Shown here one piece after another: positions 44,992 through 56,496 of a stretch of DNA of 64,000 bases. Location of the stretch: positions 434,001 through 498,000 of the forward strand of contig OZ024666.1 of the NCBI GenBank assembly GCA_964016415.1, read 5' to 3'. The notes under the pieces are model-generated. The model had not been told where the DNA came from. It saw only the letters and a program-made list of their open reading frames with translations, and did no database searches. Source of the stretch: Erwinia sp. GTDB taxonomy: Bacteria; Pseudomonadota; Gammaproteobacteria; Enterobacterales; Enterobacteriaceae. Every line of letters begins with the position of its first letter. Position 1 is the stretch's first letter. Both the position numbers and the translations under genes were made by a program.

Positions 44992-46107
44992 ATGCAGGAT
45001 GAAATCTTTATGGCGCGCGCCCTTGAACTGGCGCGTCGCGGATTTTTTACCACCACACCGAATCCTAATGTCGGGTGTGTGATTGTGCGTGATGGTCAGA
45101 TTGTCGGTGAAGGCTATCACTATCGTGCGGGCGAACCCCATGCTGAGATCCATGCACTGCGTATGGCGGGAGAAAAAGCAGCAGGTGCTACCGCCTATGT
45201 CACACTCGAGCCTTGCAGTCATCACGGCAGAACACCTCCGTGTTGCGATGCCTTAATTGCCGCCGGGGTGAGCAGGGTGGTTGCTGCGATGCAGGATCCC
45301 AATCCACAAGTCGCAGGACGTGGCTTGCATCGTCTGCAACAGGCCGGGGTGAGTGTGACACATGGTCTGCTGTCGCATCATGCTGAAAGTGTAAACCGGG
45401 GATTTTTAAAACGCATGCGCACAGGATTCCCGTGGATACAACTGAAAACAGGAATGTCGCTGGATGGGCGCACGGCCATGGCCAGTGGCGAAAGCCAGTG
45501 GATAACCTCTGCCGCATCCCGCCGTGATGTGCAACGTTTTCGAGCGCAGAGTTCTGCTATTCTGAGTAGCAGTGCGACGGTACTGGCCGACGATCCGTCA
45601 CTTACCGTTCGCTGGGATGAACTTGATCAGGAGAGCCAGGCACTGCTTGCCGCATCTTCTGATTTGCGTCAGCCGGTGCGAGTGATTATCGACAGTCAGT
45701 GCCGCGTCACACCGACACGGCGAATCATTACCCAGCCTGGTGAGACCTGGCTGGTGCGACCCCATGCGGACAAGCAGATGTGGCCACCGGGCGTCGAACA
45801 GATCTCACTTGCCCTGCATCAGGGGCGTACTGATCTCATCGCATTACTGTTATTACTTGGTCGGCGGCAGATAAACACCCTGTGGGTAGAAGCCGGTGCC
45901 GAATTAACGGGCGCACTACTCTCTGCGGGTCTGGTAGACGAGCTGATTTTGTATATGGCACCGAAACTGTTAGGTGATAATGCCCGGGGATTGTGCCATT
46001 TGCCGGGTCTGACATCACTGGCTGATGCGCCAGATATGGTGTTTAGTGATGTACGGCAGGTGGGAGCTGATTTACGCATCTCGCTGAGGCCGCCCGGCGC
46101 GTCTTAA
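44992..46107 (+). CDS. ribD: Bifunctional riboflavin biosynthesis deaminase/reductase RibD
   Basis: Carries out the second and third steps of riboflavin synthesis. The N-terminal cytidine-deaminase-like domain has HAEIHAL and the zinc motif PCSHHGRTPPC. The C-terminal reductase domain has LKTGMSLDGRTAMASGESQWIT and VEAGAELTGALL. It has 371 residues from ATG 44992; GTG 44989 directly follows the nrdR stop. It is tightly coupled to nrdR. Confidence 0.98.
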   Translation: MQDEIFMARALELARRGFFTTTPNPNVGCVIVRDGQIVGEGYHYRAGEPHAEIHALRMAGEKAAGATAYVTLEPCSHHGRTPPCCDALIAAGVSRVVAAMQDPNPQVAGRGLHRLQQAGVSVTHGLLSHHAESVNRGFLKRMRTGFPWIQLKTGMSLDGRTAMASGESQWITSAASRRDVQRFRAQSSAILSSSATVLADDPSLTVRWDELDQESQALLAASSDLRQPVRVIIDSQCRVTPTRRIITQPGETWLVRPHADKQMWPPGVEQISLALHQGRTDLIALLLLLGRRQINTLWVEAGAELTGALLSAGLVDELILYMAPKLLGDNARGLCHLPGLTSLADAPDMVFSDVRQVGADLRISLRPPGAS

Positions 46108-46190
46108 GCGAAAGCGAAAGCAACAACGTTAAGAGTATGATAGAATCCGCCCCCCTGTATGGGGCCTGACATCAACCCGGAAGGAAAATT

Positions 46191-46661
46191 ATGAATATGA
46201 TTGAAGCCGCTGTGGCGACACCTGATGCGCGGATTGCTATTGTTATCGCGCGCTTTAACAACTTCATCAACGACAGCTTGTTAAGTGGCGCCATCGATGC
46301 GCTCAAGCGTATTGGTCAGGTCAAAGACGAAAACATTACTGTAGTTTGGGTGCCTGGCGCCTATGAAATGCCGGTTGCTGCGCGTGCGCTGGCAAAATCG
46401 GGTAAACATGATGCTGTCGTGGCACTCGGCACCGTGATTCGTGGAGGAACAGCCCATTTTGAATATGTTGCTGGCGAAGCGAGTTCCGGGCTGGCTAGTG
46501 TGGCGATGCAGAGTGATATTCCTGTCGCCTTTGGTGTTCTGACTACCGAAAATATTGAGCAGGCAATTGAACGCGCTGGCACTAAAGCCGGTAATAAAGG
46601 GGCTGAAGCCGCCCTGACTGCTCTTGAAATGATTAATGTATTAAAAGCTATTCAGTCCTGA
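46191..46661 (+). CDS. ribH: 6,7-dimethyl-8-ribityllumazine synthase RibH
   Basis: Condenses the ribityl pyrimidine with dihydroxybutanone phosphate; forms icosahedral shells in this family. The 156-residue sequence has the blocks [35 protein letters not shown] and [12 protein letters not shown]. It is called ribE in E. coli nomenclature. The ribosome binding site GGAAGGAAA precedes the start, and nusB follows 17 bp later. Confidence 0.98.
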   Translation: MNMIEAAVATPDARIAIVIARFNNFINDSLLSGAIDALKRIGQVKDENITVVWVPGAYEMPVAARALAKSGKHDAVVALGTVIRGGTAHFEYVAGEASSGLASVAMQSDIPVAFGVLTTENIEQAIERAGTKAGNKGAEAALTALEMINVLKAIQS

Positions 46662-46678
46662 TAGGAAAGGGGAATTCT

Positions 46679-47104
46679 GTGAAACCTGCTGCACGCCGCC
46701 GCGCCCGTGAATGTGCTGTCCAGGCGCTCTACTCCTGGCAAATCTCTAAAAATGATATTGCTGATGTCGAGTATCAGTTCCTGGCGGAGCAAGATGTCAA
46801 AGATATCGACGTCAACTACTTCCGTGAACTCCTGAGTGGAGTGGCGACAAACAGTGACTATCTTGACGGACTGATGAAACCATATCTGTCCCGTCAACTG
46901 GAAGAGCTGGGACAGGTTGAAAGAGCGGTGTTACGTATCTCACTTTATGAATTGAGTAAACGTGCCGATGTACCTTATAAGGTTGCCATTAATGAAGGAA
47001 TCGAGCTGGCGAAAGTGTTTGGCGCTGAAGACAGCCATAAATTTGTTAACGGTGTACTTGATAAAGCGGCACCGCATATTCGGCCACACAAAAAAATAAT
47101 CTGA
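46679..47104 (+). CDS. nusB: Transcription antitermination factor NusB
   Basis: Binds BoxA RNA with ribosomal protein S10 in rRNA antitermination complexes. The 141-residue protein starts with GTG and matches E. coli NusB ([49 protein letters not shown]). It is coupled to ribH upstream and thiL downstream. Confidence 0.98.
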   Translation: MKPAARRRARECAVQALYSWQISKNDIADVEYQFLAEQDVKDIDVNYFRELLSGVATNSDYLDGLMKPYLSRQLEELGQVERAVLRISLYELSKRADVPYKVAINEGIELAKVFGAEDSHKFVNGVLDKAAPHIRPHKKII

Positions 47105-47146
47105 AGGCCATCATGGCCTTATACTCTTGATTCAGGAATGAAATGT

Positions 47147-48118
47147 ATGTCCTGCGGCGAGTTTGAAGTGATCAATCGCTATTTTGATCGTGTCACGCGC
47201 AAGCGCCGTGATGTAGAGCAAGGTATTGGCGATGATGGTGCATTGCTGGTGTTACCGGGAAAGCAGACGCTGGTCATTAGCACAGATACGTTGGTGGAAG
47301 GCGTGCATTTTCTTCCCTCAATTTCCCCTGAAGACCTTGCCTGTAAAGCGCTGGCGGTTAATGTTAGTGACATGGCTGCGATGGGAGCAGATCCTGCCTG
47401 GCTGACGCTTGCCCTGACATTACCCCGCATTGATGAGTCGTGGTTACAGACATTCAGCGATACGTTGCTGGAAGGGCTCGACTACTATGATATGCAACTG
47501 ATTGGTGGTGATACCACTCGTGGTCCTTTGAGCATGACTTTGGGTATTCATGGTCTTGTGCCTCATGGTCGCGCCTTGAAGCGCAGTGGCGCAAGGCCTG
47601 GTGACTGGATTTATGTCACTGGCACGTTGGGTGACAGTGCCGCCGGGTTAGCGCTGTTACTCGGACAACGGACAGTGGATGCTACGGAGGCACATAACTT
47701 TTTCCTGCAGCGTGCGTTACGACCTCATCCTCGGGTGTTACAAGGCCAGGCACTGCGTGATCTCGCCAGTTCAGCGATAGATATCTCTGATGGACTGATT
47801 GCTGATTTGCAACATATCCTGAAAGCCAGTGGCTGTGGAGCAAGGATTCATCTGGAAAATCTGCCGTTTTCTCAGGCGATGAAAGCCCACATTGAGGCGG
47901 AACAAGCACGACATTGGGCTCTGAGTGGCGGAGAAGATTACGAGCTCTGTTTCACCATTCCTGAAAGCAATCGTGGCGCGCTTGATATTGCTCTCAGTCA
48001 TCTCGGTGTTCCGGTAACTTGTATCGGACAGATTGCGCCTGCAGCTGAAGGACTGGTATTGCTGGATAACGGAAAGTCAGTTGAGTACCAGTTGAAAGGT
48101 TTTGATCATTTCGCCTGA
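47147..48118 (+). CDS. thiL: Thiamine-monophosphate kinase ThiL
   Basis: Phosphorylates thiamine monophosphate to the active diphosphate. The PurM-like fold is visible in [30 protein letters not shown] and [13 protein letters not shown] start at [13 protein letters not shown]; three more codons are open upstream. It has 323 residues. In E. coli pgpA overlaps the end of thiL, but here the gene ends at a terminator and pgpA is missing. Confidence 0.97.
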   Translation: MSCGEFEVINRYFDRVTRKRRDVEQGIGDDGALLVLPGKQTLVISTDTLVEGVHFLPSISPEDLACKALAVNVSDMAAMGADPAWLTLALTLPRIDESWLQTFSDTLLEGLDYYDMQLIGGDTTRGPLSMTLGIHGLVPHGRALKRSGARPGDWIYVTGTLGDSAAGLALLLGQRTVDATEAHNFFLQRALRPHPRVLQGQALRDLASSAIDISDGLIADLQHILKASGCGARIHLENLPFSQAMKAHIEAEQARHWALSGGEDYELCFTIPESNRGALDIALSHLGVPVTCIGQIAPAAEGLVLLDNGKSVEYQLKGFDHFA

Positions 48119-48131
48119 TTAGCGGATAAAA

Positions 48132-48160
48132 AAGGCAGAAATTTTTCTGCCTTATTATTT
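48132..48160. terminator. Bidirectional terminator between thiL and dxs
   Basis: Arms AAGGCAGAAA and TTTCTGCCTT with a 2-nt loop are followed by TATTATTTATT on the plus strand and TTTTTATCC on the minus strand. It fills the 40-bp gap between convergent thiL and dxs. Confidence 0.85.
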
Positions 48161-50024
48161 ATTGTGCCAGCCAGCGTTCAATTTGCGCCATCATTCCTGC
48201 TGCATCTAACTGGTACTCTGTTCTCATCTCTTCCTGAGTACCCGGCGGAATAAATTCATCCGGAAGTCCGAGAGTCAGCACGGGTACCGGACGGCGTTGT
48301 GACATTAAATACTCAATCACACCACTGCCCGCGCCTCCCTTAATGGTTCCCTCTTCCAGGGTCACCAGTGACTCATGTGTTTCAGCCAGTTGCATAATCA
48401 GCGCAGTATCAAGTGGTTTAACGAAACGCATGTCTACCAGGGTCGCGTTGAGTGCGGTGGTGACTTTTTCTGCTTCAGCAAGCAGTGTGCCGAAATTGAG
48501 AATCGCTAATTTTTCACCCTGACGTTTAATCACACCTTTACCGATTGGTAAGGCGTTAAGTGGCGTGAGTATCGCACCTGTACCGTTACCCCGGGGATAA
48601 CGCACAGCCGAGGGCCCAAGACGGTACTGATAGCCGGTGGTGAGTAACTGGCGGCACTCGTTCTCATCACTGGGTGTCATAATGACAATATCGGGAATAC
48701 AACGCAGGAAAGCGATATCGAATGCTCCCTGATGTGTCTGGCCATCGGCGCCTACAATGCCACCGCGATCAATCGCAAATAACACCGGGAGTTTCTGGAT
48801 GGCAACATCATGGATCACCTGATCGTAAGCGCGTTGCAAAAATGTAGAATAGATCGCTACCACAGGGTGATAGCCACCGATAGCAAGACCAGCGGCAAAT
48901 GTCACGGCATGCTGCTCGGCGATGGCAACATCGAAATAATTCTCAGGAAAGCTGCGTGAAAAATCAACCATGCCCGATCCCTCGCGCATGGCGGGTGTTA
49001 TCGCCATTAGCTTATTATCCGTTGCAGCAGTCTCGCATAACCAGTTACCAAAAATTTGCGAATAACCCGGTAATCCACCCGCTGAAGAAGGGAGTAAACC
49101 ACTGGAAGGATCGAATTTAGGTACAGCATGCCAGCGGATAGGGTCCTGTTCTGCAGGGGCATACCCCTTGCCTTTTTTCGTCATCACATGCAAAAATTGC
49201 GGCCCTTTGAGGCTGCGCATATTTTTCAGGGTTTGCACCAGTGCCAGAACGTCATGCCCATCGACCGGTCCGATATAATTAAAACCCAACTCTTCAAACA
49301 GCGTACCGGGAACTACCATCCCTTTCAGATGCTCTTCGGTACGTTTGACCAGCTCTTTGATCGGCGGCAGACCATTGAGTACCTTTTTCCCACCTTCACG
49401 CAGACTGGAATAAAATTTACCTGACAGGATTTGTGCCAGGCGATTATTCAGCGCACCAACATTTTCAGAAATCGACATCTCATTATCATTGAGGATCACC
49501 AGCAAATCAGCCTTGATGTCTCCCGCATGATTCATTGCTTCAAAAGCCATACCTGCGGTAATCGCGCCGTCGCCAATCACACAAGCAGTGCGACGTCCTT
49601 TACCCTCTTTTTCTGCGGCTACTGCAAGACCTAAACCGGCACTGATCGAGGTTGAGGAATGGCCTACACTGAGTACGTCATACTCACTTTCTTCACGCCA
49701 CGGGAAAGGGTGCAGACCCTCTTTTTGTCGGATGGTATCAATGCGGTCACGGCGTCCGGTTAAAATTTTATGCGGGTAAGCCTGATGCCCGACATCCCAA
49801 ATCAGTGAATCGAAGGGGGTGTTATAGACATAATGCAGGGCAACGGTCAGTTCTATCACGCCGAGTCCTGATGCAAAGTGACCACTGGAACGACTGACGC
49901 TATCAAGCAGGTACTGGCGCAACTCATCGCAAAGTTTAGGCAGTGTCTCTTTTGGTAAAGAGCGTAATTCAGTCACGCCATCAGCCAGTGCCAGTGTCGG
50001 GTATTTTCCAGCATCAAAATTCAT
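48159..50024 (-). CDS. dxs: 1-deoxy-D-xylulose-5-phosphate synthase Dxs
   Basis: A thiamine-diphosphate enzyme that makes DXP from pyruvate and glyceraldehyde 3-phosphate, the entry step of the MEP isoprenoid pathway. It has the cofactor motif [20 protein letters not shown]...NDN, the transketolase signature [10 protein letters not shown], and [14 protein letters not shown] start at [13 protein letters not shown] (621 residues), 16 bp after ispA; the ORF extends 47 codons upstream into ispA. It is last of xseB-ispA-dxs and supplies precursors for the crt operon. Confidence 0.98.
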   Translation of the reverse strand: MNFDAGKYPTLALADGVTELRSLPKETLPKLCDELRQYLLDSVSRSSGHFASGLGVIELTVALHYVYNTPFDSLIWDVGHQAYPHKILTGRRDRIDTIRQKEGLHPFPWREESEYDVLSVGHSSTSISAGLGLAVAAEKEGKGRRTACVIGDGAITAGMAFEAMNHAGDIKADLLVILNDNEMSISENVGALNNRLAQILSGKFYSSLREGGKKVLNGLPPIKELVKRTEEHLKGMVVPGTLFEELGFNYIGPVDGHDVLALVQTLKNMRSLKGPQFLHVMTKKGKGYAPAEQDPIRWHAVPKFDPSSGLLPSSAGGLPGYSQIFGNWLCETAATDNKLMAITPAMREGSGMVDFSRSFPENYFDVAIAEQHAVTFAAGLAIGGYHPVVAIYSTFLQRAYDQVIHDVAIQKLPVLFAIDRGGIVGADGQTHQGAFDIAFLRCIPDIVIMTPSDENECRQLLTTGYQYRLGPSAVRYPRGNGTGAILTPLNALPIGKGVIKRQGEKLAILNFGTLLAEAEKVTTALNATLVDMRFVKPLDTALIMQLAETHESLVTLEEGTIKGGAGSGVIEYLMSQRRPVPVLTLGLPDEFIPPGTQEEMRTEYQLDAAGMMAQIERWLAQ

Positions 50025-50040
50025 CAGAAACTCACCACAG

Positions 50041-50937
50041 TTAATTGTCACGTTCAATGACATAATTCGCCAGCGACTGCAACACGGAAATATCATAAGA
50101 CTCACCAAGCGGTGAAAGTGCATCAAGTGACTGTTGATACAACTCTTGTGCTTTATGGCGGGCATTATCCAGCCCCATCAGAGCAGGATAGGTACTTTTA
50201 TCTAAGACCTGGTCAGCACCTTGTTGTTTACCGAGTGTGGCAGTATCTCCGACAACATCCAGAATATCGTCCTGCACCTGGAAGGCCAGCCCGATAGCTT
50301 CGGCATAGCGATCAAGCAGAGGCAAAGCCTGCCTGCCACGTTCACCGGCACAGTAAGCCCCCATTCGCACGGCTGCACGGATCAATGCCCCGGTTTTATG
50401 GCGATGAATACGCTCCAGTGCAGCCAGATCAATCTGCTTTCCTTCGGCAGCAAGATCAAGCGCCTGACCGCCGCACATACCTGCTGCACCACTTGCTCCG
50501 GCCAGTTCTGCGACCATTGCCAGGCGATCCGCTGCACTGACGCCTGGCATCGGCTGGGTACTGAGAATAGAAAAGGCCAGAGTCTGTAAAGCATCACCGG
50601 CCAGAATCGCGCAATCTTCGCCATAGCGGATATGGCAGGTGGGTTGTCCACGGCGTAAACTGTCGTTATCCATTGCCGGAAGATCATCGTGAATCAGTGA
50701 GTAAGCATGTACACACTCAATCGCTGCCGCAGGTGCATCAAGCGCCTGACTGTCAGCTTCTAACATTATACCGGTAGCATAAACCAAAAAGGGGCGTAAG
50801 CGTTTTCCACCCAGCAAAGCACCATACTGCATGGCCTGGCGCAGAGTATCATCAACACTGGACTGTGTTGACAATAGTTGTAGCAATACCTGATCAACGC
50901 GTTTGCGTTGACTGGCGAGAAGATCAGCAAATTGCAT
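50041..50937 (-). CDS. ispA: Farnesyl diphosphate synthase IspA
   Basis: A (2E,6E)-farnesyl diphosphate synthase with the aspartate-rich motifs DDLPAMD and DDILD and the KRLRPFLV block. The 298-residue length matches E. coli (299). It shares one base with the xseB stop (TGATG). Its product is the substrate of CrtE at 14.9-15.8 kb. Confidence 0.98.
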   Translation of the reverse strand: MQFADLLASQRKRVDQVLLQLLSTQSSVDDTLRQAMQYGALLGGKRLRPFLVYATGIMLEADSQALDAPAAAIECVHAYSLIHDDLPAMDNDSLRRGQPTCHIRYGEDCAILAGDALQTLAFSILSTQPMPGVSAADRLAMVAELAGASGAAGMCGGQALDLAAEGKQIDLAALERIHRHKTGALIRAAVRMGAYCAGERGRQALPLLDRYAEAIGLAFQVQDDILDVVGDTATLGKQQGADQVLDKSTYPALMGLDNARHKAQELYQQSLDALSPLGESYDISVLQSLANYVIERDN

Positions 50938-51182
50938 CAGGGGGTGTCCGTGGTAAAAGAAGCTAATGTGTCTTCTTTATCGTTGTCACTGAGCAGAATC
51001 CGTACCCGCTGTTCTGCCTGTTGAAGAGTTTGCTGCCCAACACGGGCTAATTGTACGCCGCGTTCGAATTCATTCAACGCTTCTTCCAGAGGAAGTTCCC
51101 CACTTTCCAGGCGTGCAACAATCTGTTCCAGTTGTTGCAGTGAGGTTTCAAAACTGACAGGTTGCTCATTTTTCCTGGCCAT
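50937..51182 (-). CDS. xseB: Exodeoxyribonuclease VII small subunit XseB
   Basis: An 81-residue helical subunit of the single-strand-specific exonuclease VII. It has the family pattern [33 protein letters not shown]. It leads the xseB-ispA-dxs operon and diverges from thiI. Confidence 0.97.
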   Translation of the reverse strand: MARKNEQPVSFETSLQQLEQIVARLESGELPLEEALNEFERGVQLARVGQQTLQQAEQRVRILLSDNDKEDTLASFTTDTP

Positions 51183-51410
51183 AATACACGTAGCTCATTG
51201 GTGATTTTGAGTTAATGGGGTTCATGTTAGCGAACTTCAGAGGATAAGCAACGCAATGATCCCGGTAAGGGTACAGCAGCGGCGAGCCAACTAATGTGAT
51301 AAACTCCCGCGCCTGGATGCAAGTCACCTGGTGCACTTTGCATAAACACGATATTAGCAGTGAAGTGCCTGTTATTTTAGCACTGAATTGCCCAACGAAA
51401 TGCTATCTCT

Positions 51411-52859
51411 ATGAAGTTTATTATCAAGCTGTTCCCGGAAATTACCATTAAAAGTCAGTCTGTGCGTCTGCGTTTTATTAAAATTTTGACGACAAATATA
51501 CGTAACGTACTGAAAGTATGTGATGAAACTGTGAAAGTAGTACGTCACTGGGACCACATCGAAGTGGCATCGAAAGATGAAAGTAAGCGCGAGATGTTGG
51601 TTGGCGAACTGACACGTATTCCCGGCATCCATCATATTCTTGCTGTCGAAGACCGTGCCTACCATGATGTGCACGATATTTTTGAGCAGACACTGGCACA
51701 TTACCGTGAGATTATCGAAGGTAAAACCTTTGCAGTCAGAGTCAAACGTCGTGGTCAGCATGATTTCAGTTCTAAGGATGTTGAGCGTTACGTTGGTGGT
51801 GGCCTGAATCAGCATGTTGCCAGTGCTCAAGTGAAACTGAACCAACCACAAATAACTGTTCATCTCGAGATTGAGCAGGATCGCTTGTTGCTGATAACTG
51901 CGCGCCATGAAGGGATCGGTGGTTTTCCTATTGGTACCCAGGAAGATGTTCTGTCGTTGATTTCTGGTGGATTTGACTCTGGTGTTTCCAGCTATATGCT
52001 TCTGCGACGCGGTTGTCGGGTTCACTACTGCTTTTTCAATCTAGGCGGGGCTGCGCATGAGATAGGTGTACGGCAGGTGGCTCATTACTTATGGCACCGC
52101 TTCGGGCGTTCGCATAAGGTGCGTTTTGTGGCGATCAATTTTGAGCCTGTTGTCGGCGAGATTCTGGAAAAGGTCGAAGACGGTCAGATGGGCGTTGTGT
52201 TAAAACGCATGATGATACGGGCAGCATCACGTATCGCCGAGCGTTACGGTGTGCAGGCACTGGTCACAGGGGAAGCGCTGGGACAAGTTTCCAGCCAGAC
52301 GCTGACTAACTTACGGCTGATCGATAATGTCTCTGATACGCTGATTCTGCGTCCGCTTATCTCCCATGATAAAGAGCGAATTATTAATACTGCTCGCCAT
52401 ATTGGCACTGAGGATTTTGCCCGTACCATGCCAGAGTACTGTGGTGTGATTTCAAAAAGTCCTACTGTCAAAGCCGTAAAAGCGAAAATTGTAGCGGAAG
52501 AGGGACACTTTGATTTTTCGATTCTTGATCGCGTGATTGATGAAGCGACGAATGTCGATATTCGTCAGATTGCGGAAGAGACTCGCCAGGAAGTTAATGA
52601 AGTCGAAACAGTCAGTGCCTTCGGTCACGGGGATGCCATACTCGATATCCGGTCACCTGATGAGCAGGATGACCGGCCTTTGGTGGTGGAGAACATCGAA
52701 GTCAAATGCCTGCCATTTTATAAACTCAGTACTCAGTTTGGTGAATTGGACCAGCAAAAGACCTGGCTGCTGTATTGTGAACGCGGTGTTATGAGCCGAC
52801 TGCAGGCGCTTTATCTGCTTGAGCAGGGATTCACTAACGTCAAAGTTTATCGTCCCTGA
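51411..52859 (+). CDS. thiI: tRNA 4-thiouridine sulfurtransferase ThiI
   Basis: Makes 4-thiouridine in tRNA and supplies sulfur for thiamine thiazole. The 482 residues hold an N-terminal ferredoxin-like and THUMP region, a PP-loop ([20 protein letters not shown]), and a C-terminal rhodanese domain with catalytic Cys in [10 protein letters not shown]. It is the same length as E. coli ThiI. It is convergent with yajL. Confidence 0.98.
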   Translation: MKFIIKLFPEITIKSQSVRLRFIKILTTNIRNVLKVCDETVKVVRHWDHIEVASKDESKREMLVGELTRIPGIHHILAVEDRAYHDVHDIFEQTLAHYREIIEGKTFAVRVKRRGQHDFSSKDVERYVGGGLNQHVASAQVKLNQPQITVHLEIEQDRLLLITARHEGIGGFPIGTQEDVLSLISGGFDSGVSSYMLLRRGCRVHYCFFNLGGAAHEIGVRQVAHYLWHRFGRSHKVRFVAINFEPVVGEILEKVEDGQMGVVLKRMMIRAASRIAERYGVQALVTGEALGQVSSQTLTNLRLIDNVSDTLILRPLISHDKERIINTARHIGTEDFARTMPEYCGVISKSPTVKAVKAKIVAEEGHFDFSILDRVIDEATNVDIRQIAEETRQEVNEVETVSAFGHGDAILDIRSPDEQDDRPLVVENIEVKCLPFYKLSTQFGELDQQKTWLLYCERGVMSRLQALYLLEQGFTNVKVYRP

Positions 52860-52866
52860 TAATAGT

Positions 52867-52892
52867 GACTGCCGGGTTTAAACCCGGTAGTC
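52867..52892. terminator. Palindromic stem between thiI and yajL
   Basis: A 26-bp near-perfect palindrome (GACTGCCGGGTTT / AAACCCGGTAGTC) lies 7 bp after the thiI stop and includes the last codons of yajL on the other strand. It probably serves as a shared terminator, although it has no T-run. Confidence 0.6.
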
Positions 52893-53474
52893 ATAGATAC
52901 CCGCAGCGACCACCAGCTGTTCAGCAACACTGGCTGCGCACTTTTGTCCTGCCAGTAGATCAATCAGTTTCAGGGCAAAGTCGATAGCAGTACCTGGTCC
53001 CTGGCTGGTTAACAGATTGACTCGTCTGTCCCATACCACCCGCTTATCCATCCATTTTTCCTCAGGAATAGTCGCTTTGATACCCGGAAAACCGGTCATA
53101 TTACCTACAGGGAAAAGATTGTGAGGGATCAGCACCGTGCCAGGCGCGGCACAGATAGCCGCGACAATTTTTTCCGACAGATGAAACTGGCGGACGGTTT
53201 CTACCAATAACGGTGAATCACGAAACGCTTCGGCTCCTTTCAGGCCTCCGGGTAAAACAATCGCATCGAAGGGATTATCAGCTACCTGGATAAGAGTGGT
53301 ATCAGCAACCAGTTTGACGCCTCGTGAGCCGGTAATCAGTGTGCTGCCATCCTCGGTCACGCTGGCAGAGGTGACCTGAATTCCGGCGCGCACCAGCAGG
53401 TCAATGACGGTGACCGCTTCGGTTTCTTCGCTACCATGGGCGAGGCAGACCAGGACATGAGCTTTATTTGACAT
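52878..53474 (-). CDS. yajL: Protein/nucleic acid deglycase YajL
   Basis: A DJ-1/PfpI-family protein. It has the reactive Cys in [11 protein letters not shown] (nucleophile elbow) and the helper segment [15 protein letters not shown] start at [21 protein letters not shown] (198 residues), matching E. coli; the ORF runs 57 codons further into panE. The start overlaps the panE end by 11 bp, so the two are coupled. A chaperone or deglycase role is known for E. coli YajL. Confidence 0.96.
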   Translation of the reverse strand: MSNKAHVLVCLAHGSEETEAVTVIDLLVRAGIQVTSASVTEDGSTLITGSRGVKLVADTTLIQVADNPFDAIVLPGGLKGAEAFRDSPLLVETVRQFHLSEKIVAAICAAPGTVLIPHNLFPVGNMTGFPGIKATIPEEKWMDKRVVWDRRVNLLTSQGPGTAIDFALKLIDLLAGQKCAASVAEQLVVAAGIYDYRV

Positions 53475-54348
53475 AGTGCTGTTCCTTTTTTTTAATAAAC
53501 TGATAAAGCTTATCATTTTCCGGTGTAGCGATACCATGTAGTGCTGCTTTTTGCCGCAGAAAGCCGGTGATAGACTCAATTTCAGTGGTACGTCTGGCCA
53601 GCACATCCTGCAACATCGAACAGCGATTTGCTGACGTCTGCTCAATCACTGTCATGACCTTGAGATAGAGTAAGTCATTACTAACATCTATACCCTCACT
53701 GCGCATCACTTGAGCAACTTCATCACAGAGTGCTTTTAGCTGGTCTGGGTGGTGAAGCAACTCACCATTGCGGCAGTGATGATAAACACTCAGAGGATTG
53801 ATCGCGCAGTTTACCGCCAGTTTATGCCAGGCTGCCAGAGTGATCTGTTCATGCCAGAGGACTTCTGGTAACGCATCATGCAGCGAATCTGCCAGCCAGG
53901 AGTGCTCTTTTGCTGCCTGATTAAGCGCGCCAATATAGGTTATGCCATTCGCAGTATGATGCACTTTGCCATCCTGTCTCATGGCAGCCTGAGTTGTAAT
54001 AGCCTGCAACAAAGGCTGGGAAACTGAAGGTAAATACTCACTTACGCCCATGCCATTATGCAACAGGATAATGGCACAGTTGGCAGCAATAACGGGAAGC
54101 AAATCGGGCAATACAGAAGCAATCTGGTTGCTTTTCAGTGTGACCAGCAGAATTTCACTTTCAGCGAGGCGTTGCGGATCATTGCTGCCACACACAGCCT
54201 GTAGGGTGTCGCCGGATAACGTTGTCAGGCAGTAACGGAGTGGCGTTGTGTGCTGTTTTTGCCATCCTTGTACCTGATGACCAGCAGCAGCGAGGTGGTG
54301 AAGCCAGAGTTGCCCGAGCGCTCCGCAACCCAGTACGGTGATTTTCAT
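53464..54348 (-). CDS. panE: 2-dehydropantoate 2-reductase PanE
   Basis: NADPH-dependent reduction of ketopantoate to pantoate in pantothenate synthesis. The N-terminus has the dinucleotide-binding motif [19 protein letters not shown], and the family blocks [16 protein letters not shown] and [12 protein letters not shown] are present. I start at MKITVLG (294 residues); the ORF extends 28 codons upstream. It diverges from yajQ. Confidence 0.97.
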   Translation of the reverse strand: MKITVLGCGALGQLWLHHLAAAGHQVQGWQKQHTTPLRYCLTTLSGDTLQAVCGSNDPQRLAESEILLVTLKSNQIASVLPDLLPVIAANCAIILLHNGMGVSEYLPSVSQPLLQAITTQAAMRQDGKVHHTANGITYIGALNQAAKEHSWLADSLHDALPEVLWHEQITLAAWHKLAVNCAINPLSVYHHCRNGELLHHPDQLKALCDEVAQVMRSEGIDVSNDLLYLKVMTVIEQTSANRCSMLQDVLARRTTEIESITGFLRQKAALHGIATPENDKLYQFIKKKEQHYVK

Positions 54349-54475
54349 TGCTTTACCTGCGGGATAAACAACATATTGAGTCAATATAACGCGAATGGCA
54401 GGAACCCGCAGGGAGTTTTTTAACTGCCGCAAAACAGGGTATCATGCAGCATGTTTACGAATCAGGAGAAAACAG

Positions 54476-54967
54476 ATGCCTTCTTTCGATATTGTGTCAG
54501 AAATTGATATGCAGGAAGTGAAGAATGCAGTCGAGAATGCTAACCGTGAAGTATCCTCGCGGTTTGATTTTCGTGGTGTGGAAGCGCGTTACGAACTCAA
54601 TGAAAAAAATCAGAGTATCAATGTTATCAGTGAATCCGATTTTCAGGTCAAACAGTTACTCGATATTTTGCGTGAGAAGCTGCTGAAGCGGGGTATTGAA
54701 GGTTCATCATTGGATGTCCCTGAAACCATCGAGCATAGCGGTAAGCATTGGAACGTTGAAGCAAAAATGAAGCAGGGGATTGCGACCGAGGTGGCAAAAA
54801 AGATAGTAAAACTGATCAAAGACAGTAAATTAAAAGTGCAGTCGCAGATCCAGGGAGAAGAGTTACGCGTTACTGGCAAATCACGCGATGATTTACAAAG
54901 TGTCATGGCACTGGTTCGGGGTGGGAATCTCGGGCAACCTTTTCAGTTTAAAAACTTACGTGACTGA
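54476..54967 (+). CDS. yajQ: Nucleotide-binding protein YajQ
   Basis: A 163-residue UPF0234 protein that binds nucleotides, with cyclic-di-GMP effector roles reported in relatives. It has [28 protein letters not shown] and [27 protein letters not shown] in separate blocks. I start at MPSFD with AGGAGAAAA before it. Convergent with yajR. Confidence 0.97.
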   Translation: MPSFDIVSEIDMQEVKNAVENANREVSSRFDFRGVEARYELNEKNQSINVISESDFQVKQLLDILREKLLKRGIEGSSLDVPETIEHSGKHWNVEAKMKQGIATEVAKKIVKLIKDSKLKVQSQIQGEELRVTGKSRDDLQSVMALVRGGNLGQPFQFKNLRD

Positions 54968-54982
54968 TCTGCCTTCGTTAAG

Positions 54983-55005
54983 AACGGGTGCATCAGGCAC
55001 CCGTT
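54983..55005. terminator. Hairpin between convergent yajQ and yajR
   Basis: Nine-bp arms AACGGGTGC and GCACCCGTT with a 5-nt loop lie between the two stops. It is GC-rich and centrally placed but without a T-run; probably a bidirectional terminator. Confidence 0.65.
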
Positions 55006-55010
55006 AAACG

Positions 55011-56375
55011 TTAGTAGTTCGAGATAAGTTGTTCCAGCTGTTCCCGCGAAGTCTTTTTACTGTCGATTTTGACATAAATTGAGCGTTCGTTGTCATCAAC
55101 AAACAGGGCCACAACACCCGGATAAGATGATAAAGCGTTGATGAGCGCCGGTGTCAGCGCCACATCCGGCCCTGGTACCAGGCGCAAACTACTGACGTAA
55201 GGGGGTTCTTTCATGGTGGAACTCAATAGCAGCCAGCCAGCCGCCAGCACGCTGCCGGCAATAAACACACTGTGTGACTGATAATGACCATAGATCCATC
55301 CTCCCAGGCTTCCTCCCAAGGCAACACCAATAAACTGGCTGGTTGAGTATAATCCCATGGCGGTGCCTTTATAGCCTGCCGGTGCTTCCTTGCTGACCAG
55401 GGAAGGAAGCAGGGCTTCCATCAGATTAAAGCCAATGAAGAAAATTTGTAAACCTGCCAGCAGAATCCAAAGATGTGATTGTCCGGCTGCCAGGGTCATC
55501 TCAGCCACTAACAGTAACGCCACACAGAAAACGAAGACTCGTTTCATACGACGACGTGCCTCGGCATAAATAATAAACGGCACTACGCTGATAAAAGCCA
55601 CTAACATGGTGACAAGATAGGCTTTCCAGTGCTCGGTAACCGGAAGCCCTGCCTGGGCCATCTGTCCTGGTAATGCGACAAAAGTCGACATTAATAACAT
55701 ATGCAGGAAGAGAATGCCGAGATTGAGTTTTATCAGACGGCTGTTGGTGAGGACTTGTCGCAGGCTGCCTTTGGCGATGCCTGATTCACGATTGAAGTTA
55801 TGCTGGTCAGTTGAGGGCACCACCAGTAACGTGATAAGAATGCCGCCGCTTGCCAGAATGGCAATCAACCAGAACAGGGCATGCAGGCCTAAGGCATGCG
55901 TGATTATCGGGCCAAGAACCATCGCGATGGCAAAAGTGATCCCAAAACTGATGCCAATAAAGGCCATCGCTTTAGTACGATTCTGCTCTCTTGTGAGGTC
56001 GGAGAGCAACGCCATCACGGCTGCTGCAATCGCACCAGCGCCTTGCAACGCACGACCAAGAATGATGCCCCAGATAGAAGATGTACAGGCGGCAATCAGA
56101 CTGCCGAGGATGAAAACAACCAGACCCATCACAATCAGTGGCTTTCGGCCAAGGCGATCGGAAAACAAACCGAAAGGGATCTGAAACAGGGCCTGAGTCA
56201 GACCATAAATACCAATTGCCACACCAATCAGAGTTTCACTGGCCCCCTGCAATGCCATACCATAGGTGGTGAGCACTGGCAGCACCATAAACATTCCCAG
56301 CATGCGCAGGGAAAACACGGTGCCAAGTCCCCATGTAGCCCGTAATTCTGTCGGCGTCATTCTGTTATCGTTCAT
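55011..56375 (-). CDS. yajR: Major facilitator transporter YajR
   Basis: A 454-residue inner-membrane transporter with 12 helices, MFS motif A (SDRLGRKPLIV) and the C-terminal ferredoxin-like YAM domain (about the last 65 residues, SSYPGVVALFVDDNERSIYVKID). This is the layout known from the E. coli YajR structure. The natural substrate is not known. Confidence 0.96.
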   Translation of the reverse strand: MNDNRMTPTELRATWGLGTVFSLRMLGMFMVLPVLTTYGMALQGASETLIGVAIGIYGLTQALFQIPFGLFSDRLGRKPLIVMGLVVFILGSLIAACTSSIWGIILGRALQGAGAIAAAVMALLSDLTREQNRTKAMAFIGISFGITFAIAMVLGPIITHALGLHALFWLIAILASGGILITLLVVPSTDQHNFNRESGIAKGSLRQVLTNSRLIKLNLGILFLHMLLMSTFVALPGQMAQAGLPVTEHWKAYLVTMLVAFISVVPFIIYAEARRRMKRVFVFCVALLLVAEMTLAAGQSHLWILLAGLQIFFIGFNLMEALLPSLVSKEAPAGYKGTAMGLYSTSQFIGVALGGSLGGWIYGHYQSHSVFIAGSVLAAGWLLLSSTMKEPPYVSSLRLVPGPDVALTPALINALSSYPGVVALFVDDNERSIYVKIDSKKTSREQLEQLISNY

Positions 56376-56451
56376 TACGACCTCATTTTGTCTGAGGGCA
56401 TTAGTTTACTCATCGAGAGCAGAGGGGTAAAAGGATTCCTGATGCGGGGAT

Positions 56452-56485
56452 GTAACGAAAAAATAAAGGCACCTGTTGGTGCCTT
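56452..56485 (-). terminator. Intrinsic terminator after cyoE
   Basis: On the minus strand, arms AAGGCACC and GGTGCCTT around a 4-nt loop are followed by TATTTTTTCG. It ends the cyoABCDE transcript 12 bp after the cyoE stop. Confidence 0.9.
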
Positions 56486-56496
56486 GACTGACAGGG

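Noticed and set aside
55714..56345. Two plus-strand ORFs of about 150 codons
   Set aside because: Both are antisense to yajR and have no recognisable domain.
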